A stretch of 57,325 nucleotides of DNA from Diphasiastrum complanatum (taxonomy: Eukaryota; Streptophyta; Lycopodiopsida; Lycopodiales; Lycopodiaceae), in contig MU833364.1 in assembly GCA_029204225.1 (NCBI GenBank), positions 1 through 57,325 of the forward strand, read 5' to 3'. A model generated the notes under the pieces. The model worked only from the letters and a program-made list of their open reading frames with translations, was not told the origin of the DNA and made no database searches. Each line of letters opens with the position of its first letter. The stretch's first letter is position 1. Made by a program: the position numbers and the translations under genes. Positions 21,931 to 33,823 of the stretch are shown one piece after another.

Positions 21931-23899
21931 TGTTATACTTATCTTGATTGTAAGGATATGTAGTATAAAATATTGTCGTTTCCCAAATACATTGTTTTAT
22001 ATTGTGAGTTTAAATGTTTTTAGCTCATTTATTGTTCTTGGATTAAAAGTTGGTTGTCAACGGACATTTAGAAGTGTTGGGTGACCAGTATCACCGGTTA
22101 GGATGTGGTTTCAAACATAAAAAAGTGAAAGATATTGATGCCGACTAATCTCATATAGAACATGTTGCATTACATATTAGTGTATCCAACTTATCGGCCA
22201 GACCGATCTATCGGTCTGTGCACCTAATAAAGTTTGTCAGACAAGTGAGGTCTGTTGCATCAGATAATCCAAGCTAGAGAAACATACAAATGTCTCAGCA
22301 CAATCCAAATTAGTCTGACAATTTGTCCTCAACAATAGAAAGCGCTCATTCAAAAGAACGATTGACTACTAACTTAAAGTGCACGAGTATCCATATGCAA
22401 ATTTCAGAGTATTGATTCACAACAACACAGAGCAAGCTTTAAGATGTGTAAGTCCGGATATACGTCAATGTAATGTAACAGTGATTCCAAATGTGAACAT
22501 TACATTTAAGTTCTAAGCAATCAATTATTCAATCACACACGCAATCAAATAACCAATGACTTTTAATACAATCTTAGCAATGAATTTACTGTTACTCGCA
22601 TATGACAATATCAAGGCTAAGGAAGTGTCTGACCAGAGTTACAATCACAAGCACATCCGACAAGGTGAGGCTTACCAACTGTCAGAAATAGAAGTAATCA
22701 GCAAGCAGAAGGCTTATGAAAGCAGAGAGAAGGAAAAACTTGAAGACTCAAACTCTCTCTATGTTCTCCTGAAAAACTTGGTGGTTGTATTGAAGCGTAA
22801 GTGGTGTACATATAAGGAACGAGCGCGAAAGTACACATCTCTTTAGTAAACGATATGCCGCTTCTTTTTTAATCCAATTAACTAATTCCATCCAATAGGA
22901 AAATTGCAAGTGTTCAATTTCCTAGGTGGCATCCTTGTCACACGAATTTGCTCCAATGAGAAGCAAGCACGTGGAAGGTTGCAACGTTTGCTTGAGGCAT
23001 AATAAATGCATCTTCTGGAATGTTCTGCTCTTAGGGCCAGCCTTCTTATTAAGGTTCGTACCATTTCATAACTACCCTTTGGGTTATACTCCTTCCTTCC
23101 GTCACATTTATTTAGGCCTGTTTATCTTCATTGTCACGACCATTAGATATTTCTTCATATTTGGTAGTTATCTTTATCAATTGAGCAGGTTGATTGGGAT
23201 TTTGCATCACAAAATAGCAATTCAAGAAAAATATGCATGTAATAGGGTATTACATATATACCCCTCTTCTCAAATGTGAGGTGCCCTCGCGAACAATCAA
23301 AATCAGCAACACATCAAAGAAAAGATATTTTTTCAACACATTTCATAATGGATCTCGAACAATTGTAAAAGATAAAAGTCTTTACTTCAATATATATACA
23401 ATATGTATACATCACTTTGCATTTTGTAATCTTGAAGATAGCTTTTCATCAAATTGAATTTGTCTTTCAATTTTCCTTCTCTTGGCCTCATGGAATTGAC
23501 CAACAACATGATTGCCCAGATAAGCAAAACATGTCCTCAAGAAGGTTCTTTCTAAACAGAAGCTACAACAACTGAATCTTCATGCATGTCCTTTCTTAGT
23601 ATAACATTTTTCAGCAACTCAGCATTTAGTCGGACAAAAGAGCCATCCAAATAAAGACTTTGCATTGCTGTTTGTCAAACCTTGCAAAATCTGACTCTTC
23701 CTTCGGTCGGTACAGGTCAAATTGACAGTGTCTTCTCCAATAATCAATTTGTCCTTGATAATACTCGTAAAATGCCATTTCCTTCTATTTTAAATAATCT
23801 AATGCATATAGTAATGTACAGCCTACATATAGTTCTACACTATCAAAAGGAACTACAAAAAAAAATTCCTACAAAATTGCCCAACAAAGGCATTCTTTC
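21931..23899. other. No gene recognised; possible long-terminal or leader sequence
   Basis: AT-rich sequence with short frames lacking domains. A 9-bp-arm palindrome (cagaccgat/atcggtctg) lies near 22200. Phrases such as gtctgacaa and cggtcgg recur here and near 26160 (gtccgacag), which may mean this stretch and the ORF at 23.9-26.0 kb are parts of one large retroelement. That link is weak inference. Confidence 0.35.
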
Positions 23900-25965
23900 T
23901 ATTCCATGCTAAGCCTATTCCATAGACCTAAAAAGTCTGATTTCTCCCAGGGGGCTTCCCATTAGGCCCATGTATAACCCATTAAAACCTAGCAAAAAGG
24001 AATAGTCCAAACGCCATTGCAACTCACAAATAAATTGCAGCGGCAACCAAACACGAACTTTATCAACAAAAACTTTGAATTTGTGCACAAGTACCTTATC
24101 CGTCTTCCTGGACTTGGTCACACGGTTTCGTTTGGCCTTCTTGGTATCAGTAGGATCTACCTATGCTTCAAGGTCCTTCGCATAGATGGCATCTTTGATC
24201 TGGGTCTGGAACGACTTGAGTTCTCTCTTCAGTCTGTCATTCTCAGCTACCGCGTTGCGAAACTCCTCATGGACTTCCACACTTGAGCAGCTAAAAACTT
24301 TGGAACTGTCAAGGTTACCTAAATCTGCCTGCTTTCCCTTGCGATAGGGCAAAACCTATGCCATCAAGTTATCAATATTTTTTAAGGCCTGGGTATGTTC
24401 CTCGTGTGAATTCACACCAGAACATCCAACCTTGATAATTCCGTCAAGTCGATTAGCTCCTTTTCAAATTTATTCTTCTCCTCATATAGAGGTTGAAGGA
24501 GTTCACTCTTGAAGGTGTCTTGCAGTGTGGATTGCACCTACTTCCATTTGGCTACATCAACTTTTCTGCCTCCATCTGAACAGCACTATAGTGTTGTGTC
24601 GGCACTTATCCTCGCCAGCTTCTCAATGTCGAGCTACTGCTGCAGATCTTCTACCATCTTCTGGTAGAAGTCTACCTTATTATCAAGAGCAATGCGCTCT
24701 GAATTGAATGAAGCAATGTTCTTTTTTGTAGCAGATAGCTCATCCTTGCTCTTGTCCAATTCGGACTGAAGAGAAAAAGAGTAGTTATTTGACTTTCTTA
24801 ATGTGACCTCAAACTTCTTGTTACTCTACTCCATGGTATTGAGCTGAGCCAAGAGTTTGGTCATTTTCTTCTTCATATCATCATTTTGTCCCTGCATATT
24901 GGCTATCTTCAACTTGTACCCTCTTTGGACAGCATTTGTGTTTCGTAGATATAAGATCATCTGCTTAACCTTAGGGTTCACATCCGCAAACTAGTCAAGT
25001 GTATCTGGTTTCGGAGGATTATCCTTTTGCTCTACTTCTTCTTGATTAAGTTTGTCTTCAGTGTCGGCAGCAGCAGTGGTGGTGGTGGTGTCCATTGCAA
25101 CATTTGAAATTTGAATGGCATCATCATGGACCTGTTCGATTTTGAAATTAGCAGCGTCTTGATTGTCATCATCCACGTTCTCTGCGTCTGCCATGTCGGT
25201 GTCTGCAACAGCATCAAAAGTGGTAGATAAAGAGTCTCGTGCAGCTTGACTCATCCCTGCATCGACATCAACGATCTCAATAGCAGTAAGATCCACTTGT
25301 TATGGAGCTGCAAGTGCGGTCTTCCTCCTTTCCAGCAGCACCAATTTTCTTGACATGAGAATGCTATAATGTAGGCACAAGTGGGAGATATGGGCTGCGT
25401 ATGCTGTAAATTTGACATGCTTCATCGACCTGTGAAGGGCCTTAAAAGTGATGGTATCAAAGTTAATCTGCTCTCTCTTGATGACCGAGAGTAGATAACC
25501 AATGTTGGTGACTGCAATTCTTACGTCCGCGTTCATTGCAAAGAGGACTTGGTTGCAATACTTGCAGAAATTCTTGAGAGCCAAGTCTTTGATCATAGAA
25601 ATTTTATATCCCTTGCTTGGCATTAAAAAATTTCCATGGAAGAGGTTGGCCTCGTTGATATCCTCCCTGGATAGAGCTGGAGACACTATTCCTTTACTTG
25701 GTAAGTGGAGCACGACAATAAATGTTGCCTCCGAGATATCCATCTTAACTCCACGGACCTGTGATGAAACTACAGCATCCGTGACCTCAATCATCCCCTG
25801 AATAAACTTGTTGCTATCTTCAATCAGGACTGTGGATGGATCGATTATTAAGATATAGCCAAGACCGCATCGATCAGCTAGCATTTGAAATTTCTCGAGG
25901 TTCAGCTTCTTGTGCACCTTCCAATTGACATTGGCTGGTTTAATGCACTGATGAGTAGAAGCCAT
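23900..25965 (-). pseudogene. Decayed large ORF: globular N-terminus, acidic linker, coiled coil
   Basis: The start ATG (25965) opens a 221-residue frame beginning MASTHQCIKPANVNWKVHKK. After one stop the same frame runs on as an acidic, Asp-rich linker (DADTDMADAENVDDDN-like, 25296-24991). It continues past further stops into segments rich in Lys, Glu and Leu heptads, for example SELDKSKDELSATKKN and AVAENDRLKRELKSFQTQIK (to about 24160). These look like a long coiled coil. No catalytic domain is recognised. The layout resembles the relic at 48041-49240 and suggests a gag-like or structural ORF of a large retroelement rather than a host gene. At least five stops interrupt it. Confidence 0.55.
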
Positions 25966-26290
25966 TAGAGGAGCTCCAAAATTTAAAAAGAACCCGTTGT
26001 AAAGATACTTTTATTTTTTTTCTCTAGTTTCGTCACTGGCCCAATCAAAATGCACAAATTTGAAATTTGCATAACGTAGCTTAAATAAACTGAGAAATAA
26101 AAATACATTATAGAAAACTTTAAGATTTGTGTCCGGGCAACATGGATATATCCCAATGGTTTTTTTTGCTCTTTCTGTCCGACAGTGCTAATCTGCCCGA
26201 CGTCAATACCTCAAGTTAAATCTACTTAACTATGTTGGTTAGTATAATAAAATTTGCTAACCATACTAGTTACAGTTATAGAAATATAGT
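25966..26290. other. No gene recognised
   Basis: AT-rich sequence upstream of the minus ORF ending at 25965, with gtccgggcaac and tccgacag phrases reminiscent of 22.2 kb. No promoter or LTR boundary could be fixed. Confidence 0.35.
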
Positions 26291-27381
26291 ATGCACAGTA
26301 ACTGTGACTATGGTGACATTCACATTAGATTAAATGTGATACGAAAAGTTGAAATTAAGTATCATATCAGAGAGATTTTTGGCACCCAAGCTTTCAAAAT
26401 AGCAATGGCAAGGAGACCAAGATCTACAGTTGAGTCTGTGATTTTTTACAATGCAAAAGATGAAGCTGATAACTGGAAGCCAACAAAATATACAAAGAAT
26501 TTGTGGGTGTTGTTGCATCCATCATCAAATGGCAATTTTCAACAAAAGAAAAGGGTAAAAAGGACATACAAATCTTATTGGAAAGCAAAAATCTGGAGTT
26601 TAAGACTCCTCCGGGAGGTCACTCGATATAAGAAGTTTTAGTACAGTATGTATATATGCATTCAAAAATAAAAGCACAAGATATCAATCCTCATGATCAT
26701 CAGAAATGTAACTGTAAGTATATCAAAACATATGCACTCTACTGCAATCATAGGTATTTTTTTTTATTGATGCTCTTCAGATTACGATTTAAATGCCTCA
26801 ATGTTTTTTTTTCTTTCAGATTTATATCCATCATGCATAAGTGAATGGGAGCCAAACAATCACTTGCAGGAATATTGGACATGATTCACTCTGATGTTGG
26901 AAAGCTACAATATAGAGGAAGAAGTCCAATGGAACTTGCAGATTATGGTATATATTTTTATACATATTTATATATCCCACAAATGGATGGAGGTTTTGAC
27001 CAGCTTGAAGCAATTATATTGCCTAGTTTTCAGAGTGATGAGTGGCCTACTCCTAATAGTATTGTTTCTGAATCCTTCAGATGCAAGTTACTCATTGATG
27101 TTAGAAATGCTATGAAGATAAGTACGGGCTCAAAAATTGTTCACCTAAGTTGGTTTATCTCATTGCATATATTTGTTGATTTTTTCTCAAGTGCTAGTGT
27201 TCGACGGACACCAACTTTATTTGTTTGCAAGGATTTATCATATGAGACTTTGTCAAATCTCATGGATCAAGGTTGGGATAGTAAAACAAATAATGACATA
27301 AAATGCAAGATTAAAAAGTCCTCAATGATCTTCCGTTATCATATCGAAAAAGAAATGCTCAGTCTCACATTTAGCTATTAG
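26291..27381 (+). pseudogene. Unrecognised pair of ORFs
   Basis: Two plus-strand frames lie in series. The first (26291-26641, 116 residues) contains REIFGTQAFKIAMARRPRST and a basic C-terminus. The second (26845-27381, 178 residues) contains GRSPMELADYGIYFYTYLYI and a Trp/Phe-rich middle. The gap holds a poly(T) tract ending in tttctttcag, which could be a splice acceptor joining them. I recognise no family. Both are longer and less biased than the chance frames nearby, so decayed exons of one element or gene are possible. A host origin cannot be excluded. Confidence 0.3.
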
Positions 27382-27949
27382 AGATAAAAGAAAATTGAAG
27401 GTACATGGCTACCATTGTTGGATCAAGACTTTGAACTAAATGGTCACTCAAACCAAATGGAGAAGCATTATCTACAATGAAGAATATTTGACTATGGTTG
27501 AGGTGGAAGAGCATTGGAAGCTTGATTTTATTAGAACAGAGCTCATGCTATTACAAACCAATCTACCAACATATTTCATATTTATCATCGACGGAAGACT
27601 CGTAAGTAGGTAGCCATGCAACATTTAACAACTCACCATTGTGTGGGAGAATATCAATAAAATTGATATTAATGATAGGTGTATCAAGATCAAGAATTTG
27701 TTCATTATCGGTCAGAGGAGTATAGGTACAATCATCTTGATGTTGAGCACAAGAATTGACATTCACACAATCAATAGTAGCTAAATTGTGACTCTAGTTT
27801 ATGATATCAGTAGATTCAACATAATGACATTTTTCATGGGTGGACTGGTATGGCTCAAACACTGAATTAGTGGTAGAAAATCTCTCATCATGAATTCGTA
27901 CAGGTTTGAGTTTTTCAGATGAATCGACTGTGACAGAATTGTCTCTATT

Positions 27950-28271
27950 TCCAAAAGTGAATATATCTGCAATTTTTGCCACAACAATTGCGAAAATGAA
28001 CTTTCGCGATTTTTTTGACAGTTTTTTCTCAAAAAATTTGGCAAAAAATATCAGCCAAACAAATTGCGAAAATAAATCCGCAAATTATTATGCCAAAAAA
28101 TTGCGGATGAGTTTTTGCAATTTTTTTTTTATCGTTAATTTAGCCATAAAAATTGCAAAAAATTAGCCAAAAAAAATTGCGGGACCGAAATTGTGGATTT
28201 GCCAAAAAAAGACAAAAATTTGCGAAAATTTTCACAATTTTTGCCATGTTTTGCCACCTTTTCTTGTAGTG
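27950..28271 (+). mobile_element. CACTA terminus with dense subterminal repeats
   Basis: The last 13 bases (28259-28271) read ttttcttgtagtg, the exact reverse complement of CACTACAAGAAAA, the terminal inverted repeat of plant CACTA (En/Spm) transposons. The preceding 300 bases are packed with short variants of aaattgcgaaaa and its complement (ttgccaaaaa, tgcaattttt), as expected of the subterminal region where the element's DNA-binding protein docks. The opposite terminus was not found, so the element is incomplete. Confidence 0.6.
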
Positions 28272-28399
28272 CACCTCCCATAAAGTACCTCATAAGCCTT
28301 TTGAAACCAAAACCCTTGAAGGCACTGAAGTCTGGGGGGGTTTATTACAAGCCAATGTGACTCTCTCTTTCCACGTTCTCTGGAAACATGCGGAAAAAT

Positions 28400-28815
28400 A
28401 GAAACAACAAATCCAATTCACTGACACCACCACCCTTGACGAGTTGCTCAAAATGCCATCACACCTCACAAATTCACTCAGTGAACGGAGCAATATCAAG
28501 ATTCCAGCTATCCATCGCCAATCTCGCGAAGTCTTAGCTGTTCTAGATGGTGGTTCCGGTGTCAATATCATTTCCACATCCCTCATGATAGAATGGAATC
28601 TGAGAAACAAACTCACCAAGCCCACTTGTCAGCTTAGGATGGCTGATCAAAGTGTGGTCCGACCTACCGATTTTCTTTTACAAGTACTGATCAAACTAGG
28701 AGGCCTGAACTTTTCTATAGACCTAGTTGTACTGAATATTCCTAGTAATGCCTATTCCTACGAGTTACTACTTAGTCGTCCATGGCTCATTGATGCAAGA
28801 GTCGTTCACGACTAG
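28400..28815 (+). pseudogene. Ty3/gypsy aspartic protease fragment
   Basis: The frame includes REVLAVLDGGSGVNIISTSL, the retropepsin active-site block as found in plant Ty3/gypsy polyproteins. Further on, YELLLSRPWLIDARVVHD matches the conserved C-terminal block of the same domain. It ends at a stop right after VVHD and is not followed by RT, so only protease and a little flanking gag-pol linker survive. Low-complexity aaattgc-type repeats flank it on both sides. It may be from the same lineage as the RT relic at 17730-18720, but nothing proves this. Confidence 0.85.
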
Positions 28816-29219
28816 AGCAAAGGCCGAGATTTTTTTGCATAAATTGCAAAAAAAATTGCAGAAACTCATTTTTACAATTTTTTTTGAAATAGTGTAGAAA
28901 AAATTGCGGAAAATAAATCCGCAATAAAAAATAAAAATTGCAAAAAACAGATTCATTTTTCGTAATTTTTATACACTATTATGAAACAAAATTGCGGAAA
29001 TGAATTTTCACAATTGTTTTGGCAATTTTTGCCAAATCAAAAATTGTTGGCTAAAATTGAAAAAAAAATCACCAATACAATTGCAAAAATGTCCCCAAGT
29101 TTTTGTCCAGAATTGCAGATTTGTTTTTCAATTTTTGGACAGTCTCGACTATTTTAGAGACAAATTTTGGCTAAAATTACGGAAATAAAATATTGGCCTT
29201 GCACATTTCTTATAACTTT
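28816..29219. repeat. aaaattgc-rich repeat region, right copy
   Basis: The same short-motif composition as 27950-28271 (aaaaaattgcgga, aaataaatccgcaa, tttttgccaa), including a shared phrase close to aaataaatccgcaa at both sites. It ends ctttgtagtg at 29219, again CACTA-terminus-like but weaker. With the left copy it brackets the gypsy protease. It could be a second CACTA end or a duplication of the first. Confidence 0.5.
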
Positions 29220-30544
29220 GTAGTGTAAACCGTTGTGGAGCTTCATGTGCAAACAATTGATGGTGTGAGGCTTCATGGATTCCATAGCATAAAGCTAGGG
29301 ATTCAATCCGAGTCCTTACTAGAAAATGTAACACTGTTAAAAGTTAACAAGGGGTCTCAATCTCTATATATCTTGGCGTAGTTTTTCAATTTGTCAGCTA
29401 GTTATAAGGACTCAGATTGAACTCATTTTTGCTCAACATGTACGATATCTTTGTGTAAGGAATCCAACAATCACAGTGTCATATTCAAGTATACATACAA
29501 ACTATCTCTATTGCAAATATTTGGAACAACTCTTACATAGCCTACACATATCGATCACTTATAATTAGTACGATTAGAGAATTTCAGTCCAAAATTAAAA
29601 CAACAAATTAAACCACCCAATCGAATGGACCAAAAGAGAAAAAAATTTCTCATCATACACAATACGGTGAATACAAGGCTCGATTGCATGCGCATCTCAA
29701 ATTTTTTGTTAAAATACATCGACGTGTCAAGTGTCTCATACAATCTCTTAAAATAAAAACTATAAAGGCAATTTAGGCCTTCAATAATGTTACGATCAAA
29801 ATTGTATAAAATGTTGCACTTGTCATGCTACAATTTCCAGGAAAATTGATAGCTGGAGACTTCAAAACTCTTCAAAATCTGATTTCTGCATTCAAGGGCA
29901 ACGATCAAGCCAATATTTACATCATGAAAGAAAAATTATGTTTGAACAAGAAAAATAAGCTTACTCAAATTTGTATTGAGAACAAAAAAGTGATAAGGGT
30001 GTACCATTGTCAGAGATGATCTGTACAGCTTTCGAAGGCCAAATAAGTTCAGAATCTTTTGAGTCCCTCATAGTTTTAAACTTTTTACATGGCCTTAATA
30101 ATAGGGCATTCTCTCGAACCACATGTTGTAATTTAACACCCCAAAACCCTACAACCAATGCTTCCCCATGGCAAAGGTGCTTGGGATTCTTGCTCAAAAC
30201 AATCCCAGTACCAACTACTTCGTTCCGAATGTTTAATAAGTGAACTCTCTGCACATACTTACGAGAAAACCTCAAATATTTGACATTGTGAACAAATAAT
30301 AACATATTTATGAGACATTATATACCTTGAACTCCTTTGGTTTAGCACTTTTTTCGTTCTCTTTTGTTGATGGTATGGTCTCCTTCTAAAAACATTTAGA
30401 ACTAGCATATTATAACAAACGAAGACAATTTTCTTGTGCTTAGCATTCTCTCTCTCACACACACACACACTCTCTCTCAATCATATATTAGTCCTGAAAT
30501 TCAATAACACTTAACAACAGATGGCCAACTATACAAATTTGCAC
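29220..30544. other. No gene recognised
   Basis: Short frames on both strands (for example 29961-30305 minus and 30007-30243 plus) have no domains. A C/A-C/T microsatellite-like patch lies at 30450-30480. Confidence 0.45.
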
Positions 30545-32156
<1,612 letters not shown>

Positions 32157-32165
32157 CTTTTAGAG

Positions 32166-32345
32166 TGACGGCAAGATTTGATTGTAAGTAGATTTCACAT
32201 CATATTATCTTCATTCCAAATTTGTGAGGGAGTGATAGAACTGTGATTATAAGTCTATTTGTTGGATTAGAAATCAAATTTGAGTGAAACACTACAAGTG
32301 TGAGACCTTTGTGAGTTTCAAGTCAATCAAATCTATTTCTTGTGT
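32166..32345 (+). mobile_element. Copia leader repeat, copy 1
   Basis: About 175 bases from ggcaagatttgattgtaa to aatctatttcttg are about 90% alike to 38166-38342. Here it runs directly into copia gag at 32363, so it is 5' untranslated leader of that element. It abuts the Transposase_24-like exon at 32156, with LTR and primer-binding site missing. Confidence 0.8.
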
Positions 32346-32362
32346 GTAGAATTCACTAGTAA

Positions 32363-33450
32363 GATGGGATCTATTGGAGCATACTTTCTAGAAGCTAGGG
32401 AGAGATTGAATTCTACAAATTATTTTATTTGGAAGGTTAGGATGGAGTCACTAATGGTGCTCCAAGACCTTTATGATTTCTTGATTAATGATGAAGATGA
32501 ACCTCTAGGTGCACAAGAGTTGATCAAATACAAGAGATCTAGGCTAGCACTTCATTGTGTGAAGATGAATGTAATCAATAATCTTTTGAGAGAAGTACCA
32601 TCATGTACTAGTGCTAAAGAGGCTTGAAAGTCTTTAAAATTAATCTATGAATCAAGCAACACTTCTAGAGTACTTATGCTTAGAAATTAAATTTTGCAAA
32701 GCATGAGGAGAAGTGAGGAGAGTGCACAAGATTATGTACTCAGAATCAAGTCTCTAAATACGGAGTTGGCTTCCATTGGAGAGAAGATTCATGATGGAGA
32801 GCTTGTACAAATTGTTCTTAATGGTCTAGGAAATGACTTTGCAAATTTGTTTCAAAGTTTTGCCATTCAAGACACTTTGCCAACTATAGAAAAACTTCAC
32901 AGTTTATTAGTGGCTGAAGAGTGTAGGATGCTCCACACCAAGGCAAGAATGAGTTCATTGTCTTTGCAGGATGGAGATGAGAAAGCCAATTTCTCATTCA
33001 AGAGCAAAAAGAAGACCAATGGAAAGAAGAAACATCCAAAGGCCACAGAAGAGGATGATGCATCAAGCTCAAAGGACAAGTCAAAGCAAAAATGCTTCTT
33101 TTGTGGAAAGAAGGGGCATTGTGCATCTAAATGTTACAAGAGGCTAAGAGCACAAGAGGAGGAGGACAAACAAGGAAACCTTGCACATGAGGAGGAGGAT
33201 GATGAAGTAGATGTATTCTTGATGGCATCTACATCCGCTGAAAGCTCAAACAATTGACCTATTTGATTAGGATCATTTTGCATGTGTCTTGCATCTATTT
33301 AGAAAATAAAACTTGAAGGTGTATTTATATGTTCTTAACATTGCCAAAGACTTGTTATCTGTTAGGCAACTTTTGGACAATGGCTTCATGGCTGAATATG
33401 GTGGAAATGCATGCTTGATGGAAAAAGTGTGAAAAATTCATTGCTAATTT
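32363..33450 (+). pseudogene. Ty1/copia gag with protease-region remnant (family C)
   Basis: ATG at 32363 opens MGSIGAYFLEARERLNSTNY, a copia gag with the NYFIWKVRMESL block. In-frame stops follow EVPSCTSAKEA and YESSNTSRVLMLRN. The frame resumes as QSMRRSEESAQDYVLRIKSL and ends in a zinc knuckle, CFFCGKKGHCASKC (CX2CX4HX4C), plus an acidic tail closing at 33257. From about 33310, YVLNIAKDLLSVRQLLDNGF matches the segment between protease and integrase, so the protease active site and the rest of pol are deleted. An LTR-like repeat follows at 33451. Its sequence differs clearly from family A at 20482. Confidence 0.9.
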
Positions 33451-33823
33451 AGATGTGGTAAGGCTTGTGAGGCATGTGGATTTTATTTACTTATGTCTCC
33501 ATTGCAGGTTGATCTTTGACTATTAATCTAGACTGATTTTCTACTTGTATGTCTCTTCCTTCTAACTATGTCAAAACTATAATATATGGGAAAGGCATGA
33601 GTTTCACTGCCTTTTTTATGACAGTCTTACGTGACACTTTTCTAGATTGGCACTCATGTGGCAAGTTTGTTAGCCCAAGCTCAACTAGGTCACCTATCTA
33701 TCTCTCATGCTATCAAGCACTTTCTTGATTAATGTTGCTTTAGGCACTAGTATTATGTATGTTTAGACTTTGATGGCAATTATATCCTTGCATGGTTGAG
33801 GTCTTATGGGGTATATCATTAGG
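33451..33823 (+). repeat. LTR-like repeat, copy 2
   Basis: This matches 4803-5263 over nearly its whole length, starting agatgtggtaagg and ending gtatatcattagg. It lacks about 90 bases covering two of the gctctaggtcac units found in copy 1. It follows directly after copia gag/pol remnants, which supports a 3' LTR role. Confidence 0.75.

Noticed and set aside
32280-32300. cactacaag as a CACTA terminus
   Set aside because: The sister leader copy at 38286 reads aactacaag at the same place, so it is a variant inside copia leader, not an element end.
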